DNA of 64,000 nt from Synechococcus sp. WH 7803 (GCA_000063505.1 CT971583.1:1581918-1645917), one strand, 5' to 3'. Shown: positions 49,537-58,628, counted from the first letter of the stretch. Made by a program: numbers and translations. The notes: generated by a model not told the origin, from the letters alone.

Positions 49537-51192
49537 ATGCAGAGAATGATCTTGGCTAGTACGGCTCTCGTGGTTTTCGCTCCTGTGTCGGTTGAAGCCA
49601 CGGACGTGATAGGCGACAGCTTGGAACAGGTCACCAGCATCACTCAGTTCTCTGATGTGTATCCCACCGACTGGGCTTACCAGGCACTGAGCAACCTGAT
49701 CGAGCGCTACGGCTGCGTCGCTGGCTACCCCAACGGCACCTACCGCGGCAACCGGGCCATGACCCGCTTTGAAGCGGCTGCCCTGCTGAACGCCTGTCTC
49801 GACCGCGTCACCGAAGTGACCGACGAGCTCAAGCGTCTGATGAAGGAGTTCGAGAAGGAACTCGCCATCCTCAAGGGCCGCGTGGACGGTCTGGAAGCCC
49901 GCGTGGGCGAACTGGAAGCCACCCAGTTCACCGCCACCACACGGCTGAAAGGACGGAGCGTGTTCGTTGTGGGCGCGAATACTTACTCGGGTTCAGACAC
50001 CTTCGGGTTTTGGTCTGTGCCAATGGCCCAGACGATGAATGGAGCAGCGAGCTTCAACTACAACTTTGAAATCGACCTGGATACAAGCTTTACCGGTAAC
50101 GATCTCCTACGCACACGATTGCGCGCAGGCAACTTCCAAAACAGCGGGTTTGGCAATAACTACCTGGCCATCAACACACTTGAGAGTGCATTTCAGGAGC
50201 CAGCCCTGGCCAATACTTTTGCGATTAACAGGTTGTTTTACTCAGTCCCCTTTGGGGCAGATGTGAAGGTTGCCCTCGGGCCGATCGTTCGAATGGATGA
50301 TCCAGGGATGCTCGGTCTCTGGCCCAGCGCCTACAACAAAGGGAGAATCCTCAGTCTGTTCACGTTTGCTGGCGCGCCAGCCACGTACAACTTCAATGCT
50401 CTTGGTGCGGGCGGGGGGTTCACGCTCCAACGACTCTTTGGTCGTGACAATCTGCGATTGAGCAGCAGCTACATCGCAGTCAATGGCCAATTCAGCAATA
50501 CAAATCCCAATGATGCGCAAACTCCTGGAGTTCTGCCTTCCTCCTTTAGCAACGCAGGCGGTCTTGCCAGTGAGGCCACGAGCTCGTCCTGGACAACGCA
50601 ACTGAGCTTCAGTGGCGAACAACCGCGATGGCGATGGGGCGTGGCTGCGGCCTACACCTACAGCCGCAATCTCTCATTCCCGAATGGAACACCCCGCGCC
50701 ATTGAGATATCAGGACCAGACAGTAACTTCCCAACCAACAGCACCAGCAATGTGGGCGTCAGTGCCTATTTGGAACCGCTGACATCAGGTGTTTGGCCAT
50801 CAATCAGCCTGGGCTGGGGATATAGCTCTGTTGAACGAGCTCCCTACATGCCTGTGTACAGGCCACGGGTGCAATCATGGATGGTTGGGTTGCAATGGGC
50901 TGGCAAAGCCTTGGAAGGCAACAGCTTCGGAACAGCCATTGGGCAGGCTCCATTCGTGACGAACAGTGGCGTAGGTACGCCTCGGGGATTTCCTGTAGCC
51001 CGCATCGCCCAGGATTCCAATCTGGTGTGGGAAGCCTGGTACCGCTGGCAGCTGTCGGATCACATCGCCATCACACCTGCCATCTACTACGCATGGCAGG
51101 TGGGCGGGGAAGTTGGCGCCTTATCCCCCACTGGGCTTGGTACAACCATCAACAATCTCGGCGGATTGATGCAAACCAGCTTCCGCTTTTGA
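49537..51192 (+). CDS. SLH-domain outer-membrane porin (OprB/SomA type)
   Basis: The 551-residue protein has a signal peptide (MQRMILASTALVVFAPVSVEA), one SLH domain (FSDVYPTDWAYQALSNLIER, YPNGTYRGNRAMTRFEAAALL) that grips peptidoglycan, a coiled coil (ELKRLMKEFEKELAILKGRV) and a beta-barrel of about 400 residues ending in phenylalanine (TSFRF). Such porins pass small solutes and ions. Base composition changes near 49945: the SLH part is GC-rich with optimised codons, while the barrel is visibly AT-richer. The ATG at 49537 is preferred; 49495 is possible. The 3' end overlaps the alkyltransferase-like gene by 72 bp. Confidence 0.9.
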   Translation: MQRMILASTALVVFAPVSVEATDVIGDSLEQVTSITQFSDVYPTDWAYQALSNLIERYGCVAGYPNGTYRGNRAMTRFEAAALLNACLDRVTEVTDELKRLMKEFEKELAILKGRVDGLEARVGELEATQFTATTRLKGRSVFVVGANTYSGSDTFGFWSVPMAQTMNGAASFNYNFEIDLDTSFTGNDLLRTRLRAGNFQNSGFGNNYLAINTLESAFQEPALANTFAINRLFYSVPFGADVKVALGPIVRMDDPGMLGLWPSAYNKGRILSLFTFAGAPATYNFNALGAGGGFTLQRLFGRDNLRLSSSYIAVNGQFSNTNPNDAQTPGVLPSSFSNAGGLASEATSSSWTTQLSFSGEQPRWRWGVAAAYTYSRNLSFPNGTPRAIEISGPDSNFPTNSTSNVGVSAYLEPLTSGVWPSISLGWGYSSVERAPYMPVYRPRVQSWMVGLQWAGKALEGNSFGTAIGQAPFVTNSGVGTPRGFPVARIAQDSNLVWEAWYRWQLSDHIAITPAIYYAWQVGGEVGALSPTGLGTTINNLGGLMQTSFRF

Positions 51193-51561
51193 GGCATCCC
51201 AGCGCAAAAGCACCTGCGCTAGCTGTTCTCGGTCGGGCTCCCAGAGGAAACGGCGCAGCGGCAGCCGTCCCTCGTCATCCACGGGGATGCCTTCGCTGAT
51301 CAGCAGCTCACGCTGGATCCAATCCGAGCCCTCGCGGCTCAGACTCATCGAAATCTTTCCTTGGGCATTCACCACCCGCTGCCAAGGGATGGGCGTTGGC
51401 AGGGACAGCCTGCGCAGGGCCCAACCCACCTGCCGCGCACAGCCATAGGCGCCGATCCAGTCGGCCACCTGCCCGTAGGTGGCCAGCCGTCCATGGGGAA
51501 TGAGGGCAACGACCGCATGGACACGCCCATCAAAGCCAAGCTTGGAGGGCGCCTTCGCCAT
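51121..51561 (-). CDS. Alkyltransferase-like protein (ATL; MGMT DNA-binding domain without the active cysteine)
   Basis: The 146-residue protein has the MGMT C-terminal fold: HAVVALIPHGRLATYGQVADWIG, then ARQVGWALRRLS and PIPWQRVVNAQGKIS. Where active methyltransferases have PCHRV, this has PWQRV, so it cannot accept the alkyl group. ATL proteins bind O6-alkylguanine and hand it to nucleotide-excision repair. The ATG at 51561 overlaps the stop of the glycine-zipper gene (TGATG). The C-terminal tail of about 25 residues is encoded opposite the porin end. Confidence 0.87.
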   Translation of the reverse strand: MAKAPSKLGFDGRVHAVVALIPHGRLATYGQVADWIGAYGCARQVGWALRRLSLPTPIPWQRVVNAQGKISMSLSREGSDWIQRELLISEGIPVDDEGRLPLRRFLWEPDREQLAQVLLRWDASKAEAGLHQSAEIVDGCTKPSGG

Positions 51562-51893
51562 CAACCACCATCCACCTGACAACCGAGCAGGGCACCGGCA
51601 GCGCCTCCCACCGGCACACCGATCCAGCGGCCATTGCCGCGGGACAGAGCAGCGCCCAGACCGGCCCCCAGCAATCCGCCGATCACGCTGCCTTCCACGC
51701 AGCTGTTGGTGTCGGTGTCGGCAGCGGCACTGGATCGCACCCGACGCCCTGCAGTCCCATCGCGGCGATCAACGTCGTCTCTGTCGTAGTCATACACCGT
51801 GAGGGGTGCAGCCGTCGCCGGGGGATGGAACGCAGGTGCCGTGGCCGCCAGGGCCATCACCACAGCAACGCCGGTGCCGAACGAACGCTTCAT
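51561..51893 (-). CDS. Exported glycine-zipper protein
   Basis: The 110-residue protein has a signal peptide (VAVVMALAATAPAFHPPATAA), an acidic/basic middle rich in Asp and Arg (YDYDRDDVDRRDG) and a C-terminal glycine-zipper of the 17-kDa-antigen type (VIGGLLGAGLGAALSRGNGR then VGGAAGALLGC). Two cysteines may form a disulfide. It is likely periplasmic or outer-membrane associated; the function is unknown. It shares a junction with the ATL gene. Confidence 0.8.
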   Translation of the reverse strand: MKRSFGTGVAVVMALAATAPAFHPPATAAPLTVYDYDRDDVDRRDGTAGRRVRSSAAADTDTNSCVEGSVIGGLLGAGLGAALSRGNGRWIGVPVGGAAGALLGCQVDGG

Positions 51894-52035
51894 GCCAGTG
51901 CTTGTGAAGTCAGCTTGATGCTGAATCGCTGCAACGCCAATTCATGACTGATCAGCCTCAAGGTTGCGTCGGAATCTGACTGGGTCGGGCGTTGCATACC
52001 CTCAAAGCAGGCTCCATGCATTCCCCCATCGGCTG

Positions 52036-52725
52036 ATGCCCCTGCTCCCCCGGCGCTTCGAGCGCTTGCGCACCGTGCTCAATCAACGGATGGCCGACCT
52101 CACGGTTTTGGTGGAGCACGTTGAAAAACCCCACAACCTCTCAGCCATCCTGCGCAGCTGCGATGCGGTGGGTGTGCTGGAAGCCCATGCGGTGAGCTTC
52201 AGCGGCAGACCGAGAACCTTCAACAGCACGGCCCAGGGCAGTCAGCGCTGGGTTCCCCTGCGCGACCACGCCACGATCGCTTCCGCGGTGCACCACCTCA
52301 AGGATCGAGGCTTCAAGCTCTATGGCACCAACCTGGGCGTGGATGCCCGTGATTACCGCGACTGCGACTTCACCGGGCCCTGCGCCTTCGTGCTCGGCGC
52401 TGAGAAGTGGGGTCTCACCGAGGAGGCCACGGGCTTGATGGACCAGGCCGTATTCATCCCCATGCGGGGGATGGTGCAATCTTTGAATGTGTCGGTGGCC
52501 ACGGCCACCCTGCTGTTCGAAGCGCTGCGCCAACGCCAGGCAGCGGGCGTGGCACCGCACAACGGCGAAGGCATCCCAGCGGAGCAATACGGCGATCTGC
52601 TGTTCGAATGGGCTTACCCCCAGGTGGCCGCCTGGTGCCGGGAACAGGGACGCAGCTATCCAGCACTGAGCGGGGATGGAGAGATCCTTGAGGATCTTCC
52701 GCGCACCGCCAAATTGCGCTGCTGA
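52036..52725 (+). CDS. trmH: tRNA (guanosine-18-2'-O)-methyltransferase TrmH
   Basis: The 229-residue SPOUT enzyme opens with PLLPRRFERLRTVLNQRMADLTV, the TrmH N-terminal signature, then VEKPHNLSAILRSCDAVGV, FVLGAEKWGLTEEA and QSLNVSVATATLLFEALRQR. It methylates G18 in the D-loop of tRNAs. The ATG at 52036 is chosen; upstream frame to 51964 is not conserved in character. Confidence 0.93.
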   Translation: MPLLPRRFERLRTVLNQRMADLTVLVEHVEKPHNLSAILRSCDAVGVLEAHAVSFSGRPRTFNSTAQGSQRWVPLRDHATIASAVHHLKDRGFKLYGTNLGVDARDYRDCDFTGPCAFVLGAEKWGLTEEATGLMDQAVFIPMRGMVQSLNVSVATATLLFEALRQRQAAGVAPHNGEGIPAEQYGDLLFEWAYPQVAAWCREQGRSYPALSGDGEILEDLPRTAKLRC

Positions 52726-52775
52726 TCTTCGAACCAGCGGCTACGGTCCGGATCAGTGAATGCGACCGCCCCGCG

Positions 52776-53495
52776 ATGGCCATCGAACTGGGTGATGTGC
52801 ATCTCTATCGCATGTCGCTGCCGGAGCATGAGTGCCCCTGGGGACTGAAGGCCATTGCGCTGCTGAAGAACCGGGGCATCGCCTTTCAGGACCACCTGCT
52901 CAGCAGCCAGGAGGATGTGAACGCCTTCAAGCAGCGTCACAACGTGCCGACCACGCCGCAGATTTTTGCGGGCGACAGGCGCATCGGGGGGTACAGCGAA
53001 CTCGCCGCTGCGCTGGGAGAACAGGCGGAAAGCGCTGATTACTCCTACACACCCGTGGTTGCCGTGTTTGGCACGGCTCTGTTGATGGCCCTGGTGCTGG
53101 GCGACAGCATCATCCAGCACTTCATGGGCTTTTCGATCTGCGCGCTGGCGATGCTCAAGCTGATGGATGTGGAGTCGTTCGCGGCCAGCTTCGTGAAGTA
53201 CGACCTCATCACCCAGCGCTGGCGGCCCTGGGGAAAGCTCTACCCCGGCGTTGAGCTGCTGATCGGCCTTGGCTTTCTGCTCAGTTCTCCCTTGCCTCTG
53301 GCCGGTTGGGCCGCGCTGGTGGTGGGCGTGCCCGGCATGGCCTCGGTGATCAAGGCGGTGTATGTCGACAAGCTCGCCCTCAACTGCGCCTGTGTGGGAG
53401 GCAACACCAAAACGCCCCTGGGAATCATCAGCTTCTCGGAGTACGCCATCCTCACCGTGATGGGCTTTCTAGTGGCGTTTCAGCTGGCGTTCTGA
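52776..53495 (+). CDS. Glutaredoxin-like domain fused to MauE/DoxX-type membrane domain
   Basis: The 239-residue protein joins an N-terminal glutaredoxin-like fold (VHLYRMSLPEHECPWGLKAI, TTPQIFAGDRRIGGYSEL, residues 1-85) to a four-span membrane domain resembling MauE/DoxX (TALLMALVLGDSIIQHFM, PGVELLIGLGFLL, GWAALVVGVPGMASV, YAILTVMGFLVAFQL). The active site is monothiol (CPWG). A second pair of cysteines lies in the membrane part (LNCACVGGN). The layout suggests membrane thiol-disulfide exchange; the partner is unknown. Confidence 0.78.
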   Translation: MAIELGDVHLYRMSLPEHECPWGLKAIALLKNRGIAFQDHLLSSQEDVNAFKQRHNVPTTPQIFAGDRRIGGYSELAAALGEQAESADYSYTPVVAVFGTALLMALVLGDSIIQHFMGFSICALAMLKLMDVESFAASFVKYDLITQRWRPWGKLYPGVELLIGLGFLLSSPLPLAGWAALVVGVPGMASVIKAVYVDKLALNCACVGGNTKTPLGIISFSEYAILTVMGFLVAFQLAF

Positions 53496-53529
53496 GGATC
53501 GTCCATCCGTTGCTTCAGCACGCCAATAA

Positions 53530-53790
53530 TCAGAACGGCATCAATACGTCTTTGCTTCCCTGGGTGCGCTGCTGAACCGGATGGTTCCGGCGGGCCGCAG
53601 GCAAGCGCAGCGCAAACACCAGCGCCAGCACCTCAAGCAGCAGGCTGCGCCCGATAAACAGAACCACCAGCCCCAGGGTGATGGCCAGCATCTGCTCGAG
53701 CAGACCGATCACATCATCGGGATTGCCGCGGCCCGACACCCAGAGGATCACCATCAGCGACAGCAAAACGAGCGTGGCCCAGAACGGCAT
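53530..53790 (-). CDS. Small membrane protein
   Basis: The 86-residue protein has two predicted spans (FWATLVLLSLMVILWVSG and MLAITLGLVVLFIGRSLLLEVLALVF) and a basic C-terminus (RLPAARRNHPVQQRTQG). I do not recognise it. It starts 20 bp after the ABC permease stop, on the same strand. An upstream frame to 53847 would overlap the permease. No function can be assigned. Confidence 0.6.
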   Translation of the reverse strand: MPFWATLVLLSLMVILWVSGRGNPDDVIGLLEQMLAITLGLVVLFIGRSLLLEVLALVFALRLPAARRNHPVQQRTQGSKDVLMPF

Positions 53791-53810
53791 GGATGGTTCA
53801 AGCGCTGCTT

Positions 53811-54683
53811 TCAGTGTGCCGCGTCTCGGCCCGTGCTGCTCACCCAAGCCTCCAAGCCTTCACCCAGGAAGGAGAGGCCCAGCACCAGGATGAACATCGC
53901 CAGCCCTGGATAAAGGGCTGTCCACCAGATGCCCGTGGGGACAGCCGCCAGGGCCAGGTTCAGATCGCTGCCCCATTCCGGAACCGTTTCCGGCAAACCG
54001 AGGCCGAGAAATCCCAGGCCACCCAGCACCAACACCGCATCAGCGGCATTGAGCGTGAGCAACACCGGCACGGACGTGATCACGTTGCGCAGCAAGTAGC
54101 GGCGCAGAATCCAAAGCGGCCCCGCCCCGAGGGTGCGGGCGGCTTCCACGAACAACTCAGCCTTCACCTGGGCTGTTTGATTGCGCACCACGCGGAAATA
54201 CTGGGGCACATACACCACGCAGAGGGCTGCCGCGGCGTTGGGGATGCCCCGACCGAGCAGAAAGGCCAGCACCACCGACAGCAGCAGCACCGGCAGGGTG
54301 TAAAGGGTGTCCATAAGCAACACCAGGATCCGGTCCACAGCGCCGCCGAGATACCCGCTCACCATGCCCAGGGGCACTCCGATCACAAGGGCAAGGGCGA
54401 CGGCCAGCAGCACCACCTGCAACGCCACCCCACTGCCCTGCAACGTGCGCACACACACGTCCCGCCCCAGCCGGTCCGTGCCGCACCAGTGCTGCCACGA
54501 CGGAGGTGCATAGATGGGGTTGTCCAGCCCGGCATTGGGGTCGGGCAACACTCCAGCGGCCAGCAACAGCGGAGTGACCAAGGCCACGAGCACATAAATC
54601 GCCACGATCACCAAACCCCAGCGCGCCATGCGGCCCGAGAGGCTCGGCCGGGCGGTGCCCAGGGGAGACGACGCAAAGCTCAC
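53811..54683 (-). CDS. ABC transporter permease, DppC/OppC (peptide/nickel) family
   Basis: The 290-residue protein has six membrane segments, the N-terminal DppC-type extension, CGTDRLGRDVCVRTLQGS (the typical GTD(E/R)LGRD motif) and the EAA loop EAARTLGAGPLWILRRYLLRN. It would form half of the pore for a peptide, nickel or related solute importer. No DppB, ATPase or binding protein is adjacent, so partners must lie elsewhere. The start is GTG at 54683; it diverges from the kinase gene at 54749. Confidence 0.88.
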   Translation of the reverse strand: MSFASSPLGTARPSLSGRMARWGLVIVAIYVLVALVTPLLLAAGVLPDPNAGLDNPIYAPPSWQHWCGTDRLGRDVCVRTLQGSGVALQVVLLAVALALVIGVPLGMVSGYLGGAVDRILVLLMDTLYTLPVLLLSVVLAFLLGRGIPNAAAALCVVYVPQYFRVVRNQTAQVKAELFVEAARTLGAGPLWILRRYLLRNVITSVPVLLTLNAADAVLVLGGLGFLGLGLPETVPEWGSDLNLALAAVPTGIWWTALYPGLAMFILVLGLSFLGEGLEAWVSSTGRDAAH

Positions 54684-54748
54684 GTCAGCGCAAGCGTGTG
54701 ATGGGATGCATTCTTGCCTGCCTGAGCGGCAACGAGCAGGATTGACCT

Positions 54749-56158
54749 ATGCAACCGTCGCGCCCCTGGAAGCAACGCCTCACCGGCAGCATGCTGGGGC
54801 AGTTGCAGCTGGCCACCTATGCCGCCGTGCTGCTGGGATTCACAGCGGCCACAAGCACAGGGCTCTGGTTGAGCGAGCGCACACGCCTGCAGGTGGGAGA
54901 GGCAGAGCTCCGGGCTGGTTCGGAATCGCTGGCGTTCTGCCTGGTGGCCCACGGCGGCGAAGGAAAGGATGTGATCCGCAGGGAACTGCAGGATCACTCC
55001 AGCGTGCGCACCCAACTCTGGCTGGAGCAACCGGATGGCTCGGTGCTCAGCCCGGAGCGCTCGCATCTGCCGCTACCGCAGGGTCTGCTGCAAACAGCCA
55101 TGGCCGCCAACAGCACGCGCACGCCAGGACAGGCCCATGTGATCGAGCTGAATGGGCGCGACTACCTCACCCTGCTCGACCGCAAGTTGAACTCCGGTGC
55201 CCTGCTCTGGAGCAGCACGGAAATCACCGGGCTGGGGCGATCGCAAACGGAATTTCTGGGCTGGATGATCGTGATCTGGGGAAGCTGCCTCGGAGGCTCC
55301 CTGGCGCTGGTCACCCTGCTGGTGCGTCGGATCACCAAGCCCCTGCAGGATCTGAGCGACCGCAGCGCGGAACTCACCGCCGACGGGCTGAAATCGGCGG
55401 CCCTGCCGGTCCCCACGGGGCCCGTGGAGCTCACCCGCCTCACGCGCACCTACAACGCCCTGATCGATCGGCTGGCCTGGTCGTGGAGTCAGCAGCGCCA
55501 ATTCGTGAGCGCGGTGAGCCATGAACTGCAAACACCACTCACCCTCGTCTCCGGTTCGCTGAAACGGGTGATGCGCAAGGCGCCGGATCTGGATCCGGCC
55601 TTGAGGCAACGCCTGCAGGACGCCCAGGACGAAACCACCGACATGCAGCAGCTCCTCAATGACCTGCTCGATCTCTCCCGCAGTGATTCCGGCCGGTTGC
55701 AGGTGAAGAAGGAAGCCGTGCAGCTGCAACCCGTCATCGACACCATCGTGCGCGTGCAAGGGCCTGCCTACGGGCGCACGATTGAAGCGCAAGGGCCCGG
55801 CGATCAGGCCGGCCTTGTCGTTCTTGCCGATGCATCCCGGCTGCATCAGGTGCTGGTCAACCTGGTGGAAAACGCCCACAAATACTCACCGCCGGATCAA
55901 CCGATCGAGCTCACCCTGGCGCGGGTTGCCAAGGGCGTTCAGGTGGAGGTGATCGACCATGGCATCGGCATTCCCAGCAGCGACCAACCCCACATCTTTG
56001 AACGCTTCCATCGCGGGTCGAACACCGGGGGCTACAGCGGCAGCGGCCTCGGACTCTCCGTGGTGAAATTACTGGTGGAAGCGATGGGGGGATCGATCAC
56101 TGTGGCCAGTGAACCCGGGATGGGTAGCCGCTTCTGCATCCTTCTGCAATCGGCTTGA
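54749..56158 (+). CDS. Sensor histidine kinase 1 of the pilus-linked region
   Basis: The 469-residue kinase has two membrane spans (about residues 18-40 and 170-192) flanking a sensor loop of about 130 residues, then a HAMP linker (RRITKPLQDLSDRSAEL), the phosphoacceptor His258 in SAVSHELQTPLTLV and the ATPase boxes LVNLVENAHKYSP, DHGIGIPSS, FERFHRG and GSGLGLSVV. The sensor domain has no motif I recognise. No response regulator is adjacent; the nearest is at 60131. The stop overlaps the next gene by one base (TGATG). Confidence 0.92.
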   Translation: MQPSRPWKQRLTGSMLGQLQLATYAAVLLGFTAATSTGLWLSERTRLQVGEAELRAGSESLAFCLVAHGGEGKDVIRRELQDHSSVRTQLWLEQPDGSVLSPERSHLPLPQGLLQTAMAANSTRTPGQAHVIELNGRDYLTLLDRKLNSGALLWSSTEITGLGRSQTEFLGWMIVIWGSCLGGSLALVTLLVRRITKPLQDLSDRSAELTADGLKSAALPVPTGPVELTRLTRTYNALIDRLAWSWSQQRQFVSAVSHELQTPLTLVSGSLKRVMRKAPDLDPALRQRLQDAQDETTDMQQLLNDLLDLSRSDSGRLQVKKEAVQLQPVIDTIVRVQGPAYGRTIEAQGPGDQAGLVVLADASRLHQVLVNLVENAHKYSPPDQPIELTLARVAKGVQVEVIDHGIGIPSSDQPHIFERFHRGSNTGGYSGSGLGLSVVKLLVEAMGGSITVASEPGMGSRFCILLQSA

Positions 56159-56529
56159 TGATCGCCTACCTCATCCTCTGCACCTTGCTGGTGCCGGCCA
56201 ACCTCTGGGCCACGATCACCCCCCACTTGCACAGCGAGGTGAGCATGCGCCTGCTGCATGCCCTCTCAACCGCCGTGCTGATCCCCCCTTTGGTGAGCCT
56301 GTGGCGTCAACACCGCAGCATCAAGCCGCTGCCTGCTTTGCTGCTCGCTCCCTTCTTGGTTGTGCTGGTGGTGGTGAACACCCACATCGCCCTGATGGGC
56401 ATGGGCGTGCGCTTTGGCTGGATCGATCATTTGTTTCTCACCATCGCCTGTCTCGCCGTGATCGCCTTTTATCTCCTCAATGGCGATGAGGCTGGAGCCG
56501 TGGATCCGAGGGACGAGGGCATCGCCTGA
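56158..56529 (+). CDS. Small four-span membrane protein
   Basis: The 123-residue protein has about four hydrophobic helices (YLILCTLLVPANLWATI, LLHALSTAVLIPPLVSL, LPALLLAPFLVVLVVVNTH, HLFLTIACLAVIAFYLL) and an acidic tail (GDEAGAVDPRDEG). I do not recognise it. It is translationally coupled to kinase 1 and may be its accessory or sensor partner, an inference from position only. Its last 53 bp overlap the opposing kinase 2 gene. Confidence 0.65.
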   Translation: MIAYLILCTLLVPANLWATITPHLHSEVSMRLLHALSTAVLIPPLVSLWRQHRSIKPLPALLLAPFLVVLVVVNTHIALMGMGVRFGWIDHLFLTIACLAVIAFYLLNGDEAGAVDPRDEGIA

Positions 56530-57967
56530 GGCTGATCACGAACACGGCTCCTCCGCCCTCGCCGTCCTCCACCGACACCGCTCCTTCCATCTGCGAGACG
56601 AGAGTGGACACCACCGCCAGGCCGATGCCGCTGCCTGGGATACCGGCGTTGTGTTGTCCGCGGCGGAACCGCTCAAACACGAGGCTGCGTTCCTCCAAAG
56701 GGATTCCCGGGCCATGGTCGCGAACGCGCAGCTCCACCTGCGACGGCGTGCTGGAGCAGCCAATCTCAACCGGTGTGTGAGCGGGGCTGTACTTGCAGGC
56801 ATTCTCGATCAAATTCACGAGGCACTGCACCACCCGGTCGCGATCCGCCCAGGCCTGCAGGCTGTGGGGATCGATGCCTTCCGCTGGGCAGAAGAGAAAC
56901 TGGCGTTCGCCGGCCCCCTCGGCCAGGGCAATGGCTTGCTGCACCGCCTCGCAAACGCTCAAGGGTTGGAGCTCGAGTTGAAGACTGCCGGTTTCGGCTC
57001 GCGTGATCGCCAGCAAGCCCGTGACCAGCCGCCCCAAACGACGGCTCTCCTCCTCGACGATCGCCAGTTGATGACGCTGCTCCTCAGAGAGATTGTGGGA
57101 ACGCCGCAATAAACGGCGGCTGTAGCCGGCGATCAGGGTGATCGGGTTGCGCAGCTCGTGGCTCACGGTGCTGGCAAATTGGCGCTGACGCTCAAAAGAC
57201 TGAGCCAGGCGGTCCAGCAGCTCGTTGAAGGCATGGGCAAGGGGCTGGAGCTCGTCTGGTTCCTGGCCCGGCATGAAGCGATGCTGTTGCAGCGAACTGG
57301 AGCGCACGGCGCTGAGGGTTTCACCAAAACGGCGCAGGGGGCGAAGGCTGCGCTGAATTCCGCGGCGATTGATCATCAGCGTCAGCAACGACGCCAACAG
57401 GGCCGCCGCGGTGAGGATCCCATTGAGCTGGCGCTGCAAGGCCACGTCCTCGCTCACGTCCTTCAGCAGATAAAGGCTCCAGGGGGTTTTGCCCAGGCTG
57501 AGGGTCGTGCCACTCACCATGTAGGTGCGGCCTTCGGCGTCAAAGGTTTGCGGACGGGACGTGCGACGCACCTGTTCTTCAGCCTGAAAACGCAGCGCCG
57601 GAGTGGAAACGATCAGATCGTTGCTGCTGAGCTGGGGCATCACCATGCCGGCCGGAAAGCCCTCGGGATGCCCCCAGAGGGCCAGATCAAAGGTGGAGAA
57701 GTGGCTCAAGGTGCGCTGCAGCGTTTGCGCATCCACCTGCTCGGCACTGCTGCGCAGGACGACACGCTCGGCCCTGCGCATGATGTCCAGCTGGCGTTGA
57801 TAACGCTGCTGGGCGAACACCTGCAGGTTCACCACCAGCAGCAATCCGTAGCCCAACAACACGGCCACCAGGCTTGTGCGTTCCAAACGCCGCTGAATCG
57901 CTGTGGATGGTGCCGTGAACAGGCGTGGCCGCCAGGGCATCAGCCAACCTGGGAACAACACTCTCAT
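56477..57967 (-). CDS. Sensor histidine kinase 2, downstream of the minor pilin operon
   Basis: The 496-residue kinase has two spans (about residues 32-52 and 180-198) around a sensor loop of about 130 residues, a HAMP-like linker, His270 in STVSHELRNPITLI and the ATPase boxes LVNLIENACKYSP, DHGPGIPLE, FERFRRG and GSGIGLAVV. It lies about 66 bp after the PilW-like gene in the same direction and is probably the last gene of the pilin operon. That placement suggests that it senses or controls pilus state. Confidence 0.92.
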   Translation of the reverse strand: MRVLFPGWLMPWRPRLFTAPSTAIQRRLERTSLVAVLLGYGLLLVVNLQVFAQQRYQRQLDIMRRAERVVLRSSAEQVDAQTLQRTLSHFSTFDLALWGHPEGFPAGMVMPQLSSNDLIVSTPALRFQAEEQVRRTSRPQTFDAEGRTYMVSGTTLSLGKTPWSLYLLKDVSEDVALQRQLNGILTAAALLASLLTLMINRRGIQRSLRPLRRFGETLSAVRSSSLQQHRFMPGQEPDELQPLAHAFNELLDRLAQSFERQRQFASTVSHELRNPITLIAGYSRRLLRRSHNLSEEQRHQLAIVEEESRRLGRLVTGLLAITRAETGSLQLELQPLSVCEAVQQAIALAEGAGERQFLFCPAEGIDPHSLQAWADRDRVVQCLVNLIENACKYSPAHTPVEIGCSSTPSQVELRVRDHGPGIPLEERSLVFERFRRGQHNAGIPGSGIGLAVVSTLVSQMEGAVSVEDGEGGGAVFVISLRRCPRPSDPRLQPHRH

Positions 57968-58033
57968 TTCAAGGCAGAGCCAAGCCCTTGTCGTCCCCCA
58001 ACTAGGGGATCTCCGAGCAAGACCCGTCGTGAC

Positions 58034-58624
58034 TCAGGCATCCAGGCGGCTCTGGAGACGCCGCTGTTGGCCGGACCGATCATGAAGCTCCTGCTCCAGT
58101 TGCAGTTGAAGCAGCGGAAGCGTTGGATGGTTCTGGGCGCTGAATCCAGGAACGGAACGATCGGGCAATGCATCCAGCAACACCCGGTTTTGATAGGCCC
58201 CTTCAAGATTAATCACGCCATCGAGCCCGTAAGACGGACCGCAACGCATCAGCACCTGTCCCCGCCAGATCGCCGAAGGTGCCCGGCCAACGGAGTAAAC
58301 GATCACAGCGCTGCCCCGGGCATCTGGATCGCCGGCCCCCATGGCGATGGCGAGCACGGGTCGCCGTCCGCTGAGGGAGCAAGGCCAGGCTTTCGAGGGG
58401 GGTGGATCGACCATCCAGCCCTGGGCGGTTGCGATCTCGGCTTTGATCAGCGCCAACGTGCGGCGCTGCAGCCCGGTGGTCTGCAGGCGCTCGGCCATGG
58501 CCGAACCCAGCCGCAGGTCGGCACCGATCAAGCGCAGCAACAGCGCAAACAACGCAGTGCCCAAACTCATAGCCAGCAACAGCTCCAACAGGGTGAAGCC
58601 CCTGGCGCGTTGGCGATCCATCAC
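58034..58624 (-). CDS. PilW-like minor pilin
   Basis: The 196-residue protein starts with a short basic leader and the prepilin cleavage site RG-FTLLELLLAMSLGTALF, with the conserved Glu at mature position 5. After the hydrophobic helix comes a large globular domain of PilW/GspJ size with one cysteine pair. GTG at 58624 is preceded by AGGAGG at 9 nt; ATG 58621 is the alternative. It is the fourth of four pilin-like genes that overlap or nearly touch. Confidence 0.85.
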   Translation of the reverse strand: MMDRQRARGFTLLELLLAMSLGTALFALLLRLIGADLRLGSAMAERLQTTGLQRRTLALIKAEIATAQGWMVDPPPSKAWPCSLSGRRPVLAIAMGAGDPDARGSAVIVYSVGRAPSAIWRGQVLMRCGPSYGLDGVINLEGAYQNRVLLDALPDRSVPGFSAQNHPTLPLLQLQLEQELHDRSGQQRRLQSRLDA

Positions 58625-58628
58625 CGGG

